From positions 62,001-126,000 of the forward strand of contig FN648585.1 of assembly GCA_000310025.1 (NCBI GenBank): 64,000 nt of DNA, in the 5' to 3' direction. Position numbers and translations under genes: made by a program. How positions within the stretch are numbered: the stretch's first letter is position 1; every line of letters starts with the position of its first letter. Source of the DNA: Ectocarpus siliculosus. Its lineage: Eukaryota; Sar; Phaeophyceae; Ectocarpales; Ectocarpaceae. This document shows, piece by piece, positions 34,700 to 47,581 of the stretch. The notes beneath the pieces were generated by a model. It saw only the letters and a program-made list of their open reading frames with translations, was not told where the DNA came from and made no database searches.

Positions 34700-37560
34700 A
34701 AGCCCCCCCAAACCAGGCCACCAAAACACGATTGATGTGTGTCGCCCCGGCACATACCGATTGCATATCATCTGCACGATATACCTGAACACTCGCGTAA
34801 TCGTACAAACTCGGCGGCCGCAGGAACGGCAATACTGTATGAAACAGGCGGCCCTACCACAGAACCTACAACGAATGTTGGTTGTTTTGTCCTGGCGGAT
34901 ACTGACCAATCCACACCATGTTCATGATCCTACTGGATAGTGAGAATCGCTCGAATGCGACAACCGCGGGAAGCAGTGTTGTTGCTAGGAACACGCCCAC
35001 ACCCACGGCCGCCATTCACGACTCATGTGTTTGGTTGTCGGCATAATATATCCGCGTGAATCGCCCACTGCGAAAACCCTGTCAGCACTGTTCGAAACCA
35101 AGCCTACAAATCATGGTCGCCAATAACAAATTCATGTGATTCGCAGTTGCAATGTTGAAAACATATTTTGATTGCCATGACTGCCGGATTTTTGCGAATG
35201 CACTCGGCCGCAATAGACAGCGTTCTGCAACTGGAGCTCCATCACCACTCGCAGAAATCACCATGATCTGACTGGGAAACGTTAGATTGGGTGGTCTAAG
35301 CAGATGCTGGCAACCAAATTCTGATCGACATGTCTGCAGGAATCACACGAATGCGACGGCCTCGGTTGGCGACATCGTTGCAACAACTACCACACCACCG
35401 CCAGCCACGATTGATGTGTCTTGTTCCGGTAGACAATGACCGAGCACAATATGAATGGATGGTAAGACTGCGTGAATCGTCAAAGCGCGACCATCGCAGT
35501 TGGCATCGCTTCGAAAACCTAACGCTCCCACCCTATCTGCAAAACATTGTACACGTGTTTAGTTCCGTCGCCTACTTAGATTTTTTTCCTCGTGATGCAT
35601 TCATGGCTGCGTGAACCGTGCAAAGCGACATCTGTGATACGCCGCAAACTTCATGACCGCCAAGCACAAGTGATATTTGTGGTGCCCGTAAACAAATGGG
35701 CTGCGTAGACCGCATGATGCGACACTCTGGTATGTACTGCTGCAAAGAACCAAGCCTACCAACCACGGTCGCAAATCACGATCCCGGCAGAAATATATCT
35801 GCTTGAGTCTCCCACTGCGGAAACCCTGCTAGTTAGCACTGGTCAATACGAAGCACCGACCTGGAGCGTCAAACACGATTGATGCGTCCGGTGCCGGCAT
35901 ACACAAGTCTGCGTCAATCTGCGACAATTCTCGTTCGTAGCACTGTTCCGGATCGAGCTCACCAACCACGGTCGCCAGACACGAGTCGTGTGTTTGGTCC
36001 CGGCATAAACTGATCTGCGTGAATCGCCCAATGTGACGACCCTGGTAGATATCCATGTTCAGAAACAAGAAGCCACCAACCACGGTCGTCAAACACGATT
36101 TATATGCTTAGTTCCGGCATGAACAGATCTGTGTGAATCGCCCGATGCGACAATCCTGATGTTCCAAAATGAAGTTCACCAGCCACGGCCGCCAAATACA
36201 ATCGGTGTGTTTGGTCCCGGCATACACAAACCGGCGAGAATCGCCCCATTCGGCAACCCTGGCCGAATCTTGCCATGCCACAACCTTGGTAGGTAACACT
36301 GTACAAAGTGAAGCTCACCAGCTACGGCCGCCAAACACGATTGATGTGTTTGGTCCCGGTATAAACTGATCTGAAGAACCGCCTCATGTGACAACCCTGG
36401 TAGGTTGCCACAATGGACCACGAGTGACAACATCAAATATCGACATCCCTTGTCGGGGACCATAGATTTGGAGAGGCTTGTCCCGATGTCTATTGTCAAA
36501 AACAGTAGATTTTGAAAGTTCATTTCGACCTCCCTTGTCAAGGACAACAACTTATTCAGAAGGTTCTGTCGATGTCTGCTGTCAACCGTAACAGATTTGC
36601 GACGGTGCCTATTGATATGAATTGTGCATAGCAATGGACGTTCAACGGTTTTCTCGGAAGCCATTGCCACTGGGTTCATGACATGTCATCAATATACATC
36701 GTTTACTGCAGTAGATTCTTGAGCGGGCTACCGATATATATCGAAACGCAACATCGATAGTCGTTATCCAGGGCAATCTGTCCTCAAGGTCGTGAAGGAT
36801 ATCCACTTGCACGAGAACATGTTCGAAGGCTTCTTCTAATACTGCCAGAAATGTCTACCGGAAGGAAGCCTTCCAAGTCTGTCTGTTGTAGCCCACGATG
36901 TCAATTGTGAAGTTCGACAGGCATTTCAATTTGCAATATATTGCACACGTCATCTGTAAATAGGCTCGGTCTTTGGCAATAGTGCGAGAATCCAGTGACC
37001 GATCACCCTTACCGACGGCAATATACTCGTCTATGTAGCAGCAGAAATAGAAGCCTACCTGGTACACGGTCTATTTCGGGGTGTGGTAGGTAGCAGAAGC
37101 TCACCAACCACGGCCGCCACACACGATCGGCACCAGCATAAACAAAATCTGCGTGAATCGCCCCATGCGACAACCCTGGCAGGTGTCACTGTTCAAAACC
37201 AAGCTCACCAGCCACGGCCGCCAAACACGATTGGTGTGTTTGGTCCCGGCATAACGTAATCTGCGTGAATCGCTCCATGCGACAACCGGGGTAAAGTACC
37301 GCTCAAACGTAAAGCTCACCACCACGGCCGTCAAACACGATTGATGTGTTACGTTCCGGCGAAACTAATCTGCGCGAACCTCCCCATGCCACGACCCTGG
37401 TAGATAGCCATGTTCAGAAACGACAAGCTCACCAACCACGGCCGCCAAAAACGATTGTTGTCTTTGGTTCTGGCATAAACAGACTGCGTGAATCGCCCCA
37501 GGTGACAGGTCGAGGAGGTATGAAGACTGCACTTCCTGTCAGCTCCAGAGGCTGGCACAC
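34700..37560 (+). repeat. degenerate ~110-bp satellite array
   Basis: About 14 copies of a unit built from CACGATTGATGTGTTTGGTC, CCCGGCATAAACAGATCTG, CGTGAATCGCCCCATGCGAC and ACCAACCACGGTCGCCA. Clear units start near 35870, 35978, 36092, 36197, 36337, 37228, 37334 and 37450, most 105-116 bp apart. Two better-preserved blocks (35.8-36.4 and 37.1-37.55 kb) are separated by 36.4-37.07 kb, where a different motif (GACCTCCCTTGTCAAGGAC and relatives) recurs about every 90 bp. No coding meaning is evident. Confidence 0.75.
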
Positions 37561-39579
37561 CACTAGAAGCCTTCTATGTGACCACCTCGCTAGTTGTCTC
37601 TGCGATACTTTCTCTCTGGCACGCTAAGACTCTGTGGACACAAGGCTTGAACAGAATGGTAACACATGCGACTCCTCCTCTCGACCGAGGGGGCCCCGCA
37701 GTACGCAATACGTTCCGGGTACCCCAATATACACAGTATGGCAATTCGAGTTGTTTCAATAAACCTCGGTTTGTTTTGTCTACGCTTTTGTCTACGCCTT
37801 AAACAAACCTGCTCATTGCTGTCTCGAAGCGTTCCATTTCTTGGTATGCATGAATGCGTGTAAACGATTTTCGTTCAACAATGGGCCCAGGGTGTGTGTT
37901 AGCTTGTGTCATGCACCGTGCCTGGTGTCTCGAAACAGTCTCCCCGAACCTACGTTGCCACGCGGGCGTTCTATCACATTCAGTGTGTTCGGTTGAGGAG
38001 CGGTCTGAAGGTAGAGTACGCATAACTACGGGTGACAACAGTACACGCACTCCCGCTCAAAGGGGCCTCTCGATGAGTGTACAATGCATATGTGCAACAT
38101 AGATAGAGTTGCTGCTTGTCCTGTGGTACGATTGCAGAAACCGCGCGGTGGCGAGGCAGACGAGAAGTAGCTCCCGCACGATCCTCGTACAAATAGCACC
38201 ACGCACGGCAGATCGTTGAGTGGACTACGGGCGAAGGCGCCTGTTGTGTGATCTCATGTGGCGGCGTCGCATGGATACATCTGAAATATATTGCATATAC
38301 GGTACGTCGGAGTTACACCGCTCACACGGTGGCAGTACTGCTGTCATAAGATGAGTGATTCTGCCAACCCATGATGGGATTTGAAACGAAAGCACATACC
38401 ACACGGGGTGTTGGGTTCCAGAATAGTAGAAGTCCCCTACGCGGCAGTGCGCTCCGCCCAAGCATGCTTCATCATCATCCCGCCCTCGTCCCTCAGCCCA
38501 GTGAGAGAAAAGCCACGACGTGATTGCTAGTTATCGTCCAAATTTCGATGTAGCTAGCTGCTGCCCTTCTGCCGCGTGACTCCAAAGCGGCCTGCATGGT
38601 GCATATTGTGTCTTTCTCACAACGTGGCTTTTGGGTCCAGTGGAGAAGCGTCTATCAAACTCTTGCCGCAGAAGCAGCGAAGCAGCAGAATGAGAACTCC
38701 TTGAGACCTTTCTCTTTTTGGGACCCCAGAAAACCGAACCAAGACATCCGACCCAACGCGCCTCCAGGGCGGCACAACAAGAACCCAAACACACACGTAG
38801 ATCTGGGAGATGTTCCGAATTCTTCCGTGCACAATAAACTACAGTTTGTTCGGTCTTCGACAACAAACGTATTAAAAATAATTTTGTGGAATTTAGGCTC
38901 ATTTATTTAGATGAGAACTTCTTATGGTCTGTCTGCGCAGCAGATTTTGAGCCGTATCCTATGAATGGATTGCCCACCCCTTGCACGACAGGATCTCAAA
39001 TGCTGATCTCGAGCCAGCAGTAACAAGTGTTTGGTTGATGAGACTGAACATTCTCATCCTAACGAATACTCATTTTCTTGACACGAATATTATTCGGAGA
39101 ATAACTATTCTCTTACAGACCGTAGCGGGATCTTTTTGTGCCGCTACATACACGTACGTGTGATCGTCCATCACTGCTTGTGGTTTCACAAACTTTGGCT
39201 CCTCTTCATTCATGAATATCGCTGGCCATCAACGTTTAATGGTGCTGCCCAGTACTGATGTATGGTTTTCAGGCGGTATCAGGAACTGTTGTATGCTGTC
39301 GACTAGTTATGCCGCACTGCACAGCGGATCTTCTTGGTTTCCAGCCGTTCCTACTACAGTATATGTTGACTAATACGGTACGGTCGTCTTCCTTCTTCTT
39401 CCTCTACTTCCCTTCTTCCCAAACCCGCACCGTTTTCCGTCTCGTTGTTGCCGCCCGCCCCATGGGGGGCAGGGTGCCAATCCTTAACCCTGGGTAATGT
39501 CACTGGTGTGCTGCGTTGTACGACTATTGTGACCCATCGTTAAGCCCAAAGCCCGTTTAGGTGTGTCTGTAAATAGGCC
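37561..39579. other. 2 kb with no gene; one F1 scrap
   Basis: Short frames only. A ~65-bp F1 left-block fragment (CCACCCCTTGCACGAC, GCTGATCTCGAG) lies at about 38966-39030 without a terminal hairpin. Otherwise no feature. Confidence 0.45.
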
Positions 39580-39965
39580 ACCACCATGGACCTCGCAGAT
39601 CTGTACATGGCTCCTATAGACACCAAGCACCGTTGTAGGAATGTGAAGTTGTGCTGTGTGTGGATGTTCTGCACACTCCTCCCGGTGCTTGTGTGTCGAT
39701 TGGGGTCTTGTAGGGGGAGATGCAGTCTTGTAGGGCCAGATACAGCAGTCGGATTCTCGTGTTGCTGAAGGAAGTCTGTCTGCAAGAAGGGAGAAGTTAG
39801 TGCTCAATTCCCACCTGACGTGTTTGGGGATGTGTGGCGGGAATACTTGACGTGCCCACAACCCAACCTGCTGTGCGCTACTGCGTGCTGTGCGCGCATG
39901 TACCAAACACCCCCAATACCTGTGTGTCGATGGGAGCCTTGTCGGGCGACATGCAGCTGGTGGGG
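39580..39965 (+). repeat. two copies of a ~150-bp dispersed repeat
   Basis: Copies at about 39590-39760 and 39830-39965 share GTGCTTGTGTGTCGATTGGG-like and TTGTAGGG...GATACAGCAGT words with copies at about 56885-57040 and 57310-57470. The 213-codon minus-strand frame that covers 39484-40125 is explained by this repeat and has no domain. Confidence 0.5.
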
Positions 39966-40345
39966 AATTCAAGGCTATATACCCCACCCGGTGGGGCAGG
40001 TTGCGGCAGCTGATAAATTTCCCCCACAAGCCATGGCTGCTGTACCAAATCTGAACCGTTTCGGATGTACCATGGGTCCCTCGGCTGTACAATGGGTCCC
40101 ACGACTTCATCCACTTGGGGGCCACGCCAATTCATAGGTATTCCTTCTGCCTTCGTTTCTCGGGTCATATTTCTCCTTCCTACAGTTTACAATCGTTGCT
40201 ATCGTCAAAATACTTGTGCATACACAAACAATAGTAAATGTATCGACAATTGTCGCACCGAATGCGGGATTGATTTGTGACGCGCGTGTGGGTTGTATGA
40301 GACAATTTCTTTGAACACGAAGTTTTCATTACCCACGAAATGAAA

Positions 40346-41592
40346 TTCTGAAGCTTTAGCTTCAGTCTCATATTTCAATATCCGTGGGTGGGTGGAACGA
40401 TTATTCCCATACCGCACCCCTTGCCCTACCCGGTCTCAAATGACGATCTCGAGCTACAGTGCAAATGTCGTGGCGCCCCAAGTATGGTTCGCCGCAAACC
40501 ATGACCCCTCCCCGAGATTCAGCAGCTTCCACTTCCTGTGGCGGACACGACTCGGCCGTGACTGTTCCTTGTCTGTGTCGCCATGGAAACGGCCGATTGA
40601 ACGGCGAAAGAGGGTCCTGCGTGCTGCGCGCCACCTTTGTTTTTTTTTCTTCTCCCTGAGTGACCATGCTGCTGTTGCTGAATTGCTTCAGATAAGGTTG
40701 GATATCGTGTCTGTCGCTTTGGGGAGCACGCGTCGCGTAGTAGGCGATGCGCGTCGCTTACATTGTCGCCTGTTGTGTCGTTATACATGAAAGGCAACAG
40801 CAGCACAACAGTTGAGACAGACAACAACAGGCCTTTTTTCTCTCTGGCTGCATATGCATGGGTGGTATGCATCGTAATAGTCTAAGCGGCATATGCATGG
40901 GTGGCATACATCGAATAAGGGTGTTGATGCTTTTCGAGTCTGCTGCGTGGTCAGTCGTAACTTGAGCGATAAGGTAGATGGCAGCACAATCTTATTTACT
41001 TCAGAAAGTGAGATACGGCAACCAACAGTCTGCTGCTCTGTGCAGCCGTGCACATCTATCGCGGACGGACTAGTTCGTCCGTGTAGTCATATTTTTTATT
41101 CTCACTTCGTCACAGAAGGATGAAAGTCCGCACTACTCTAGTCTAGTTCGAACTAGGCGACTAGTGGTTGTTGCGTTTGTTGTTGCTGAGCCCACCTCCG
41201 ATACCGCCGTTCGGTACAGATGTCTGACAGCCTGCAGTGGGCCAAAGGGACCAGAGTGAGTGAGTGTCTTCTCGAGTGTCTTCTCTCCGCTCTCTTCTTT
41301 TAGTCTACCTGTCTCTCTCTCGTCTTTCGCTGGTGGGGTCCCAACAATACCGAACTACGTCAACCGCAGTGGTTTCGCATCTTCCTGTGGGTAGGAGGCT
41401 CCCCCTGCACCGGGCTGCTGCATGAGACGCGATGTGCGCTACCTGTTTAATTTCAAGCAATGGACTTGGGGCCCTACCTAATGCTGGACATGCAGTGCTA
41501 TGTGAGATGTTCCAGCGGCCCAGAGCGAACCACGGTGGGTTTTCTACTTCTTTCGTCTCCTCCCTCAAGCCTGTTGTGCCTGGCTCAGTCGT
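40346..41592 (+). mobile_element. F1 element fragment, intact left end
   Basis: Left end TTCTGAAGCTTTAGCTTCAG after A40345, one full module very close in sequence to the one at 10098-11460. It is cut at about 41592, where LTR-derived sequence starts. Confidence 0.7.
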
Positions 41593-41596
41593 CTTT

Positions 41597-41682
41597 GTTG
41601 GGATGTAGAGCTCGAGGCTCTAACCGTTTGGGATGTAACCTTATGATAGGTGTTTCCCTGAATGTGGCGCTGCTGTGTAATA
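41597..41682 (-). mobile_element. inverted LTR-end scrap
   Basis: ~85 bp that is the reverse complement of the end of the adjacent LTR and the first bases beyond it (GTTGGGATGTAGAGCTCGAG). A similar inverted piece follows the right LTR at 47582. Confidence 0.55.
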
Positions 41683-44600
41683 TGTTGAAAGACTCAATGT
41701 CAGTCATACGTATTGGTACTGCCGTAGGTATGCACCTGAGGAGTATTACCGGAATAGTCTTCGGTAGATGATACACACCTACGGGTTATATGTAGAACCC
41801 TAACAGTAGTGTACATCGGACCATTATCCGGTAGGATATTCTTGGATTGGTTCTATAGGTCGGATTAACTGACTGTTACCGTGACCGGTACGTTGCAATA
41901 GTCCGTATGTGTGCATCTTTCCGTGATCGCTTGGAGGCTCGCCCCCTGTGGTGCTCGCCCCCTCTCGATCACTCCCCTTCCTTTCTCTCTTCTTCCAAGG
42001 CCCTTGGTGTCTTCCAACTCCTTCGGGACTCTTGCGAGTCCCAGGACCCCTCTTGTCTTCCTTACCTTTCGGCCACATAAGCGCCAATTCAAACCATCAA
42101 TCTGGTCTACAACACAAGTGTTTACAGTCACGAGAGCCTCTGCACGCTGTTATTACACAGTGCCACACCCAGGAATACACCTATTATTAGGTTACATCCC
42201 AACAGGTTAGAGCCTCGAGCTCTACACCCCAAGAGGTTATGATCCTCGTTAGTCCACAGCAAGGAGAAGCATCAGCAGCATCATCCGCACAAGCGTCGCG
42301 TACAGCCCAAGATCGGCACAACGGATCGAGTTCCAAAAAAAACGCTGGCCAGCACTTCTTCTTCGGGTCACGTAAGGACTTCCATCGTGTTCGTCGGCTT
42401 CATCCCCAACCTCATCTGGGTCGTCCATTTCACGTTCTACGCGCTTTGTAAGTTCTAAGCGTTCATCTAACTACCCTCAACGTCTACCCGTCCATAGGGG
42501 GATCGTTATTCAGAGACATCGTAATTTCTCCGCATTTTTTCGCGGCATTTTTCGAGAAGGAAAGACCTGAGTTCGACGGGACATCAGGTAAACGGTACAC
42601 AAACCGTTAGTTCGGCAGGTTCTTCAGCAGCTTAGCCAAGATATAGGCACGTACACAAGAGACGCTTGCCACTACATCGGCATTCATCGCCGTCAGCACC
42701 ACCATCGGCATTCATCGCCGAGAACAAAAAGATACACGCAAAGTAGCGGTACTTACGTCATACGCGGGACTGTCAACTGTTCACGCGATATTCAACACAC
42801 GTCATCGACTCATTCAACATTTGAGAAAGCAGCAGCATGGGAGAGCCTACAACAGGTTATGAGCCCCGTTACTTCACAGCACGGGGGAGCAACAGCAGCA
42901 TCTACAGCGGCGTCGCGAACAGCCCAAGTACGGCACATCGCATCATTGAGCTCGGAAGAACCAGCTGGCCAGCATTCTTCTATCCGGGGTACATCTAGGA
43001 CTTCTTGCGAGTTCGACGCCTTCTCCATCGGCCTCATCGTATCGTCCACTGCACGCCCTACACGCTGCGCTCTACACGCTACCCGCCGCATCCAAGAGTC
43101 GCCGGTCGCAACGGACGATATCATCATCCCCGTAGTTATTTTTTCGCGGAAGACATCTCTACCCGTCCATCGGAGGATGTACATTGCTCCGCATTTTTTC
43201 TGCGGACTTCTGGAAGAAAGAGGACCTACAACACATCTCGACGGAGATTCAAGGTCGACGATCATCACATCGTCAGTTCAGCGGGTTGTACAGCAGCTTC
43301 GCTAAGAAATCGGCACGTACTTCCGAGACGTTCGCCACAACATCGGCATTCATCGCCGTCAGCACCCCTGTACCCAACAAGTAAGAAGCATTTTTCAAGT
43401 TCGCGAAACTGTCAATATCTCGACGAAGGGGCACAAAATTCGACACGTCAACATACGTAGGCGAAAGAAACTTCAACCGACGTCTTCTATTTCAGCGTTG
43501 CATCTACAGCAGCAGCGCCAAGTTAGCATGGATCGTCATCTACCAGTTCAATGCACGTCCTACGCAGCATGGGAGAGCCTACATCTACATGTAGTCTTTC
43601 TGTTACAAGCGGACGCCGTGGAAAGCTAGCGCTGTACAGTAGACGGCAGGTTTATTGTCTGGCTTTCAAAAATTGAACAGCCGGGAACCTGTGTTTCCAC
43701 GCGGCCCAGCTGCCGCTCGAGATCACCGCTGGAACGTAATCGTACAGCGTTTCAACCGCCGTGCATCACGCATCGGGGCAATAGCTCAGCTAGGGGGTAG
43801 CTCCTCACAGCTAAGAAAGGCCAAGGTGAAACACCTCACATGCCCACATTCAGCTGCCGGTATCCCGCCGCACGGGTGACTCTCTCACCGCTTCGCTAGC
43901 GGCAAATCGATTTGGTCGAACATCGGTCTACAGAATGACCTCTCCGGACACCCACACATAAGGGACACCATCATCACAAACAACCTGGGCGGCTACCAAG
44001 GTCACCTACACCAACGCGGGACCTGCCCGCAGCGCAAAGCTGCGAACGGGCGAAATTCGTCCGCAACGGAGGGATTCAACGGCAGCATCTTCACTCACTT
44101 GCTGCTCGTCGCAGTATCACCATCATCATCATCTTACGGGATCTGGACAACAGCAGGTATGCTTAGCATCGACGTCCTCTTCATCGTACAGACGCTCGCC
44201 GCTGCATGACAACGGACGTCTCGGGTGGATATTTACCGATTCAGACATCGATGCCTTCACTACGCTTCGACAGCGACACCACCTTCGACTCCTCAGCCAG
44301 TTCATCTTCGACCTCAGCGCCAAGAAACTGTGTCGTGACGACACAAAAATCGTTTTGTTAAGTGTCTTGCAGCATCTGTAAGTCTTGCTTTGTTTCAGTA
44401 GAGCAGTCGGATGCATCTCGTCCAGTTTACCTTCCTTGCATGCACATGCTGCATGTCGTCGACTGGTATTATAGGAAGGGTAGTACACGCTCTGCGCGCT
44501 ATACTCCACAGTAGTAGCCAGATGATCTTTGCTATCGTACACATCAGCAGCAGCAGCAGTAGACGTTAAGTGCGTACACTCCTTCTACAACAGTACACGA

Positions 44601-46056
44601 TTGTTTCTACAGCAGTCCAGTCAGTAACGTAAAACATCCACCAAGTTGCATTCAGTATCGGCCTGAACTTTCGTTCTTCCTGCCTACCTTGAAGTAAGAA
44701 GTATATCTCTTGAACAGTACTAGGTAAACAGAGCAGAAAAATCGCCGAAATAAGATGGATTAGCATACACAGCAACCTTCGCTGTATCATTCTTGAGATG
44801 AATTTGTGTTGATATTCCGATTGAATGCATTCTTCCATGGACGTTTTTGTACGACTTTCCATTCCGGGGGAGTGTTGAAATACTCAATGTCAGTCATACG
44901 TATTGGTACTGCTGTAACACAGCACGTAGGTATGCACCTGAGGAGTATTACCGGAATAGTCTTCGGTAGATTATACACACCTACGGGTTATATGTTGTAC
45001 AATAACAGTAGTGTACATCGGACCACTATCCAGTAGGATATTCTTGGATTGGTTCTATAGGTCGGAATACCCGACTGTTACCGTGACCGGTACGTTGCAA
45101 TGGTCCGTATGTGTGCATCTTTCCGTGATCGCTTGGAGGCTCGCCCCCTGTGGTGCTCGCCCCCTCTCGATCACTCCCCTTCCTTTCTCTCTTCTTCCAA
45201 GGCCCTTGACCTCTTCCAACTCCTTCGGGACTCTTGCGAGTCCCAGGACCCCTCTTGTCTTCCTTACCTTTCGGCCACATGAGCGCCAATTAACACCATC
45301 AATCTGGTCTACAACACAAGTGTACTTTACAGTCATTGTTGAAAGCAAGCCGACGAATATCGTCGGCGTTGCTAGTCCCAAGCTTTTTATTTTTATTTTA
45401 GTCGCGTGTTGCGCGTGTGCTGACACCACGAACGGGAAGGACCTTAATTAGCCGACACACTACGCAGTAATGGTCGTGATGGACGCGGGTACGCAATAAA
45501 AAAACAACACATACATCCGATCCTCGGGAAACACGAAATGCAACGTCTACATACACACTGTCTGTCCCTTGTACACACGGTAGGCACTCTGTCTGTCCCT
45601 TTAACACGGTACGTACTGCTTTTGTCTACCACTCTCGTCCTCTCGTCCGCATCAACAACAAACAAACAATGCAACTTGCCGCACACCAAAAGCCATCCCT
45701 GCAGGAAAAGCTGTACAAACAAGCAAAAAGCAGCTCCTGCTGCTGTAAGCTGCTGCGGTATGTACCATTTTTCAGCACGCACGAACAACAGATACAGCAC
45801 AGGCGAAGGAGCTGAGTCTGCCTGTCTGTGTCTGCGTCGGCGTGAGTAGGGGTGGGTGTGAGGCATCGATAGAGTAACGACAGGATGCTTTTTTTTTTTA
45901 TTCTTCTTAATATGACACAACGAATCCATCTCCATCATAGAAAAGAGTCTGAGACAGATTAGCAATGAATTCATTGTGTATGGCATCTCGACGAGTATCG
46001 TCGTCAACAACAACAACAACAACATTTAAAACTTGAACTAATGGGTGGTGGGGGGA

Positions 46057-46455
46057 NNNNNNNNNNNNNNNNNNNNNNNNNNNNNNNNNNNNNNNNNNNN
46101 NNNNNNNNNNNNNNNNNNNNNNNNNNNNNNNNNNNNNNNNNNNNNNNNNNNNNNNNNNNNNNNNNNNNNNNNNNNNNNNNNNNNNNNNNNNNNNNNNNNN
46201 NNNNNNNNNNNNNNNNNNNNNNNNNNNNNNNNNNNNNNNNNNNNNNNNNNNNNNNNNNNNNNNNNNNNNNNNNNNNNNNNNNNNNNNNNNNNNNNNNNNN
46301 NNNNNNNNNNNNNNNNNNNNNNNNNNNNNNNNNNNNNNNNNNNNNNNNNNNNNNNNNNNNNNNNNNNNNNNNNNNNNNNNNNNNNNNNNNNNNNNNNNNN
46401 NNNNNNNNNNNNNNNNNNNNNNNNNNNNNNNNNNNNNNNNNNNNNNNNNNNNNNN
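46057..46455. other. assembly gap (399 N)
   Basis: Run of N inside F2b. Open frames through it are meaningless. By comparison with F2a the hidden part should be F1 module sequence, but its true length is unknown. Confidence 0.99.
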
Positions 46456-46526
46456 AGACAGGTGCTACTACTACGTAGACCAACAGAAGAAGAAAGCGTA
46501 GAGAAGGCATTAATTAACTCTCGAGA

Positions 46527-46552
46527 CCCTAACCCTAACCCTAACCCTAACC
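46527..46552 (-). repeat. interstitial TTAGGG repeat (4 units)
   Basis: Four CCCTAA hexamers inside the F1 part of F2b. The matching site in F2a (6772-6779) has a single GGTTAGGGT in the same context (between GTGTCTTC and CTCGAGAG), so the array grew from one unit. It is not a chromosome end. Confidence 0.9.
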
Positions 46553-47581
46553 GAAGACACTCACTCTCGTCCCTGTGGCCCACCGCAGGCTGTAACGAAC
46601 GGCGACATCCGATGTGCGCTCAGCAACAACAAACGCAACAAACATAATATAGTCGCCGTTTCCGAACTAACTGTGGAGACTATCTTTCATCAATTGTGGT
46701 GTGAAGTATGAAGTGACAACGAAATAGAAAATGATGACGAGAAGCACCACGGACGAACTATTTTCTCAATACGCTTGCCGTCGCGATAGACGCGCACCGT
46801 TACACGAACGACCAGTTGTCAAACCTCACTACGCAAATAAGATTGTCCTGCCATCTACCCCTTATCGCTCAAATTACTACTACGCAGCACACTAAAGGTA
46901 AGGCAGCAACACGCTTGCGATGCTTTACCACCCATCCATGCATGTAAGGGAAGAAAAAAAAAACTATGGCGGACCGTCTCTATTGTCTGTATCTTCAACC
47001 GTGCTGCCGGTGCTTTTCTTCATGGATATCGGCACAGAGAAAAAATGAGGAATGCGCATCTCCTACGCGAGCACGGCGTGCAGCCCAAGCGACAGAGACG
47101 ATAACCTTGTGACCTTTGCAGCATCTTCCGAGCATAACGGCAGCCACCGCATGTGCACAACGGTCACTATAGACTAAGGAAGAAAATCACAAAAGAAAAA
47201 AATGAAGACCACCCTTAGACTATACAAAAAGATCTATAAAAAGAGGACCCTCAACGACAAGTCAACCAATCTGTCTGGTCGTTCCGAGGTGACGATATAA
47301 CGCAGATCTTCTTGTCGACGGAGAAACTGGTTATCGCCCCACAGCAAGCGATAGCTGCTCAAACGGCTGTGAGAGGTCTTGAAATCGTCTCAGCTACCCA
47401 GAACTGCTGGTAGTTCTCGGAGGTTCGCAGTGTGGGCTGAGATCGGCCTTTTCGACCCGGTCGGGCAAGGGGTCGGCTATGCTACTGACAACTCCACAGA
47501 CGGAAAAAAAAAAGACTTTTGATCGACTGAGACCCAAGCTAGAGCTTGGGAACTCTGTGAGCCTCTGCACAATGTTATTAT

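Larger units (their letters stand above)
45336..47552 (-). mobile_element. Helitron-like element F2b, complete ends, with gap
   Basis: Read on the minus strand, it starts TTCCCAAGCTCTAGCTTGGG at 47552 and ends GCCGACGATATTCGTCGGC then TTGCTTTCAACAA at 45336. It is inserted in the right LTR between G and T with no duplication; the unoccupied LTR sequence is visible at about 47685-47700. It shares the nested F1 3' junction (45974) with F2a but lacks most of F2a's centre, partly hidden by the assembly gap. Confidence 0.8.
41683..47581 (+). mobile_element. non-autonomous LTR retrotransposon fossil
   Basis: Left LTR 41683-42204 (TGTTGAAA...CCCAACA), followed by GGTTAGAGCC at the usual primer-site position. 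Internal region 42205-44872. Polypurine GGGGGAG, then the right LTR from 44873, interrupted at 45335 by F2b and ending with a short piece at 47553-47581. The LTRs differ by a few percent over ~460 shared bp, so the insertion is not very recent, and F2b arrived later. The internal part has a degenerate ~600-bp duplication (near 42240 and 42850). I see no reverse transcriptase, integrase or capsid domain. It is broken. Confidence 0.65.

Noticed and set aside
34234-34755. 173-codon minus-strand gene in a GC-rich patch
   Set aside because: Several frames on both strands are open here, as expected from base composition; no motif.
39484-40125. 213-codon minus-strand gene
   Set aside because: Mostly dispersed repeat sequence; no domain, and composition follows the repeat.
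42859-43305. 148-codon frame within the LTR fossil as a capsid gene
   Set aside because: No recognisable domain and it lies in a degenerate internal duplication.
46527-46552. Chromosome end or telomere
   Set aside because: Only four hexamers, inside a transposon copy whose sister has one unit, with normal sequence on both sides.
46004-46647. Long frames of 145-200 codons around 46.0-46.6 kb
   Set aside because: They run through the N gap and are artefacts.
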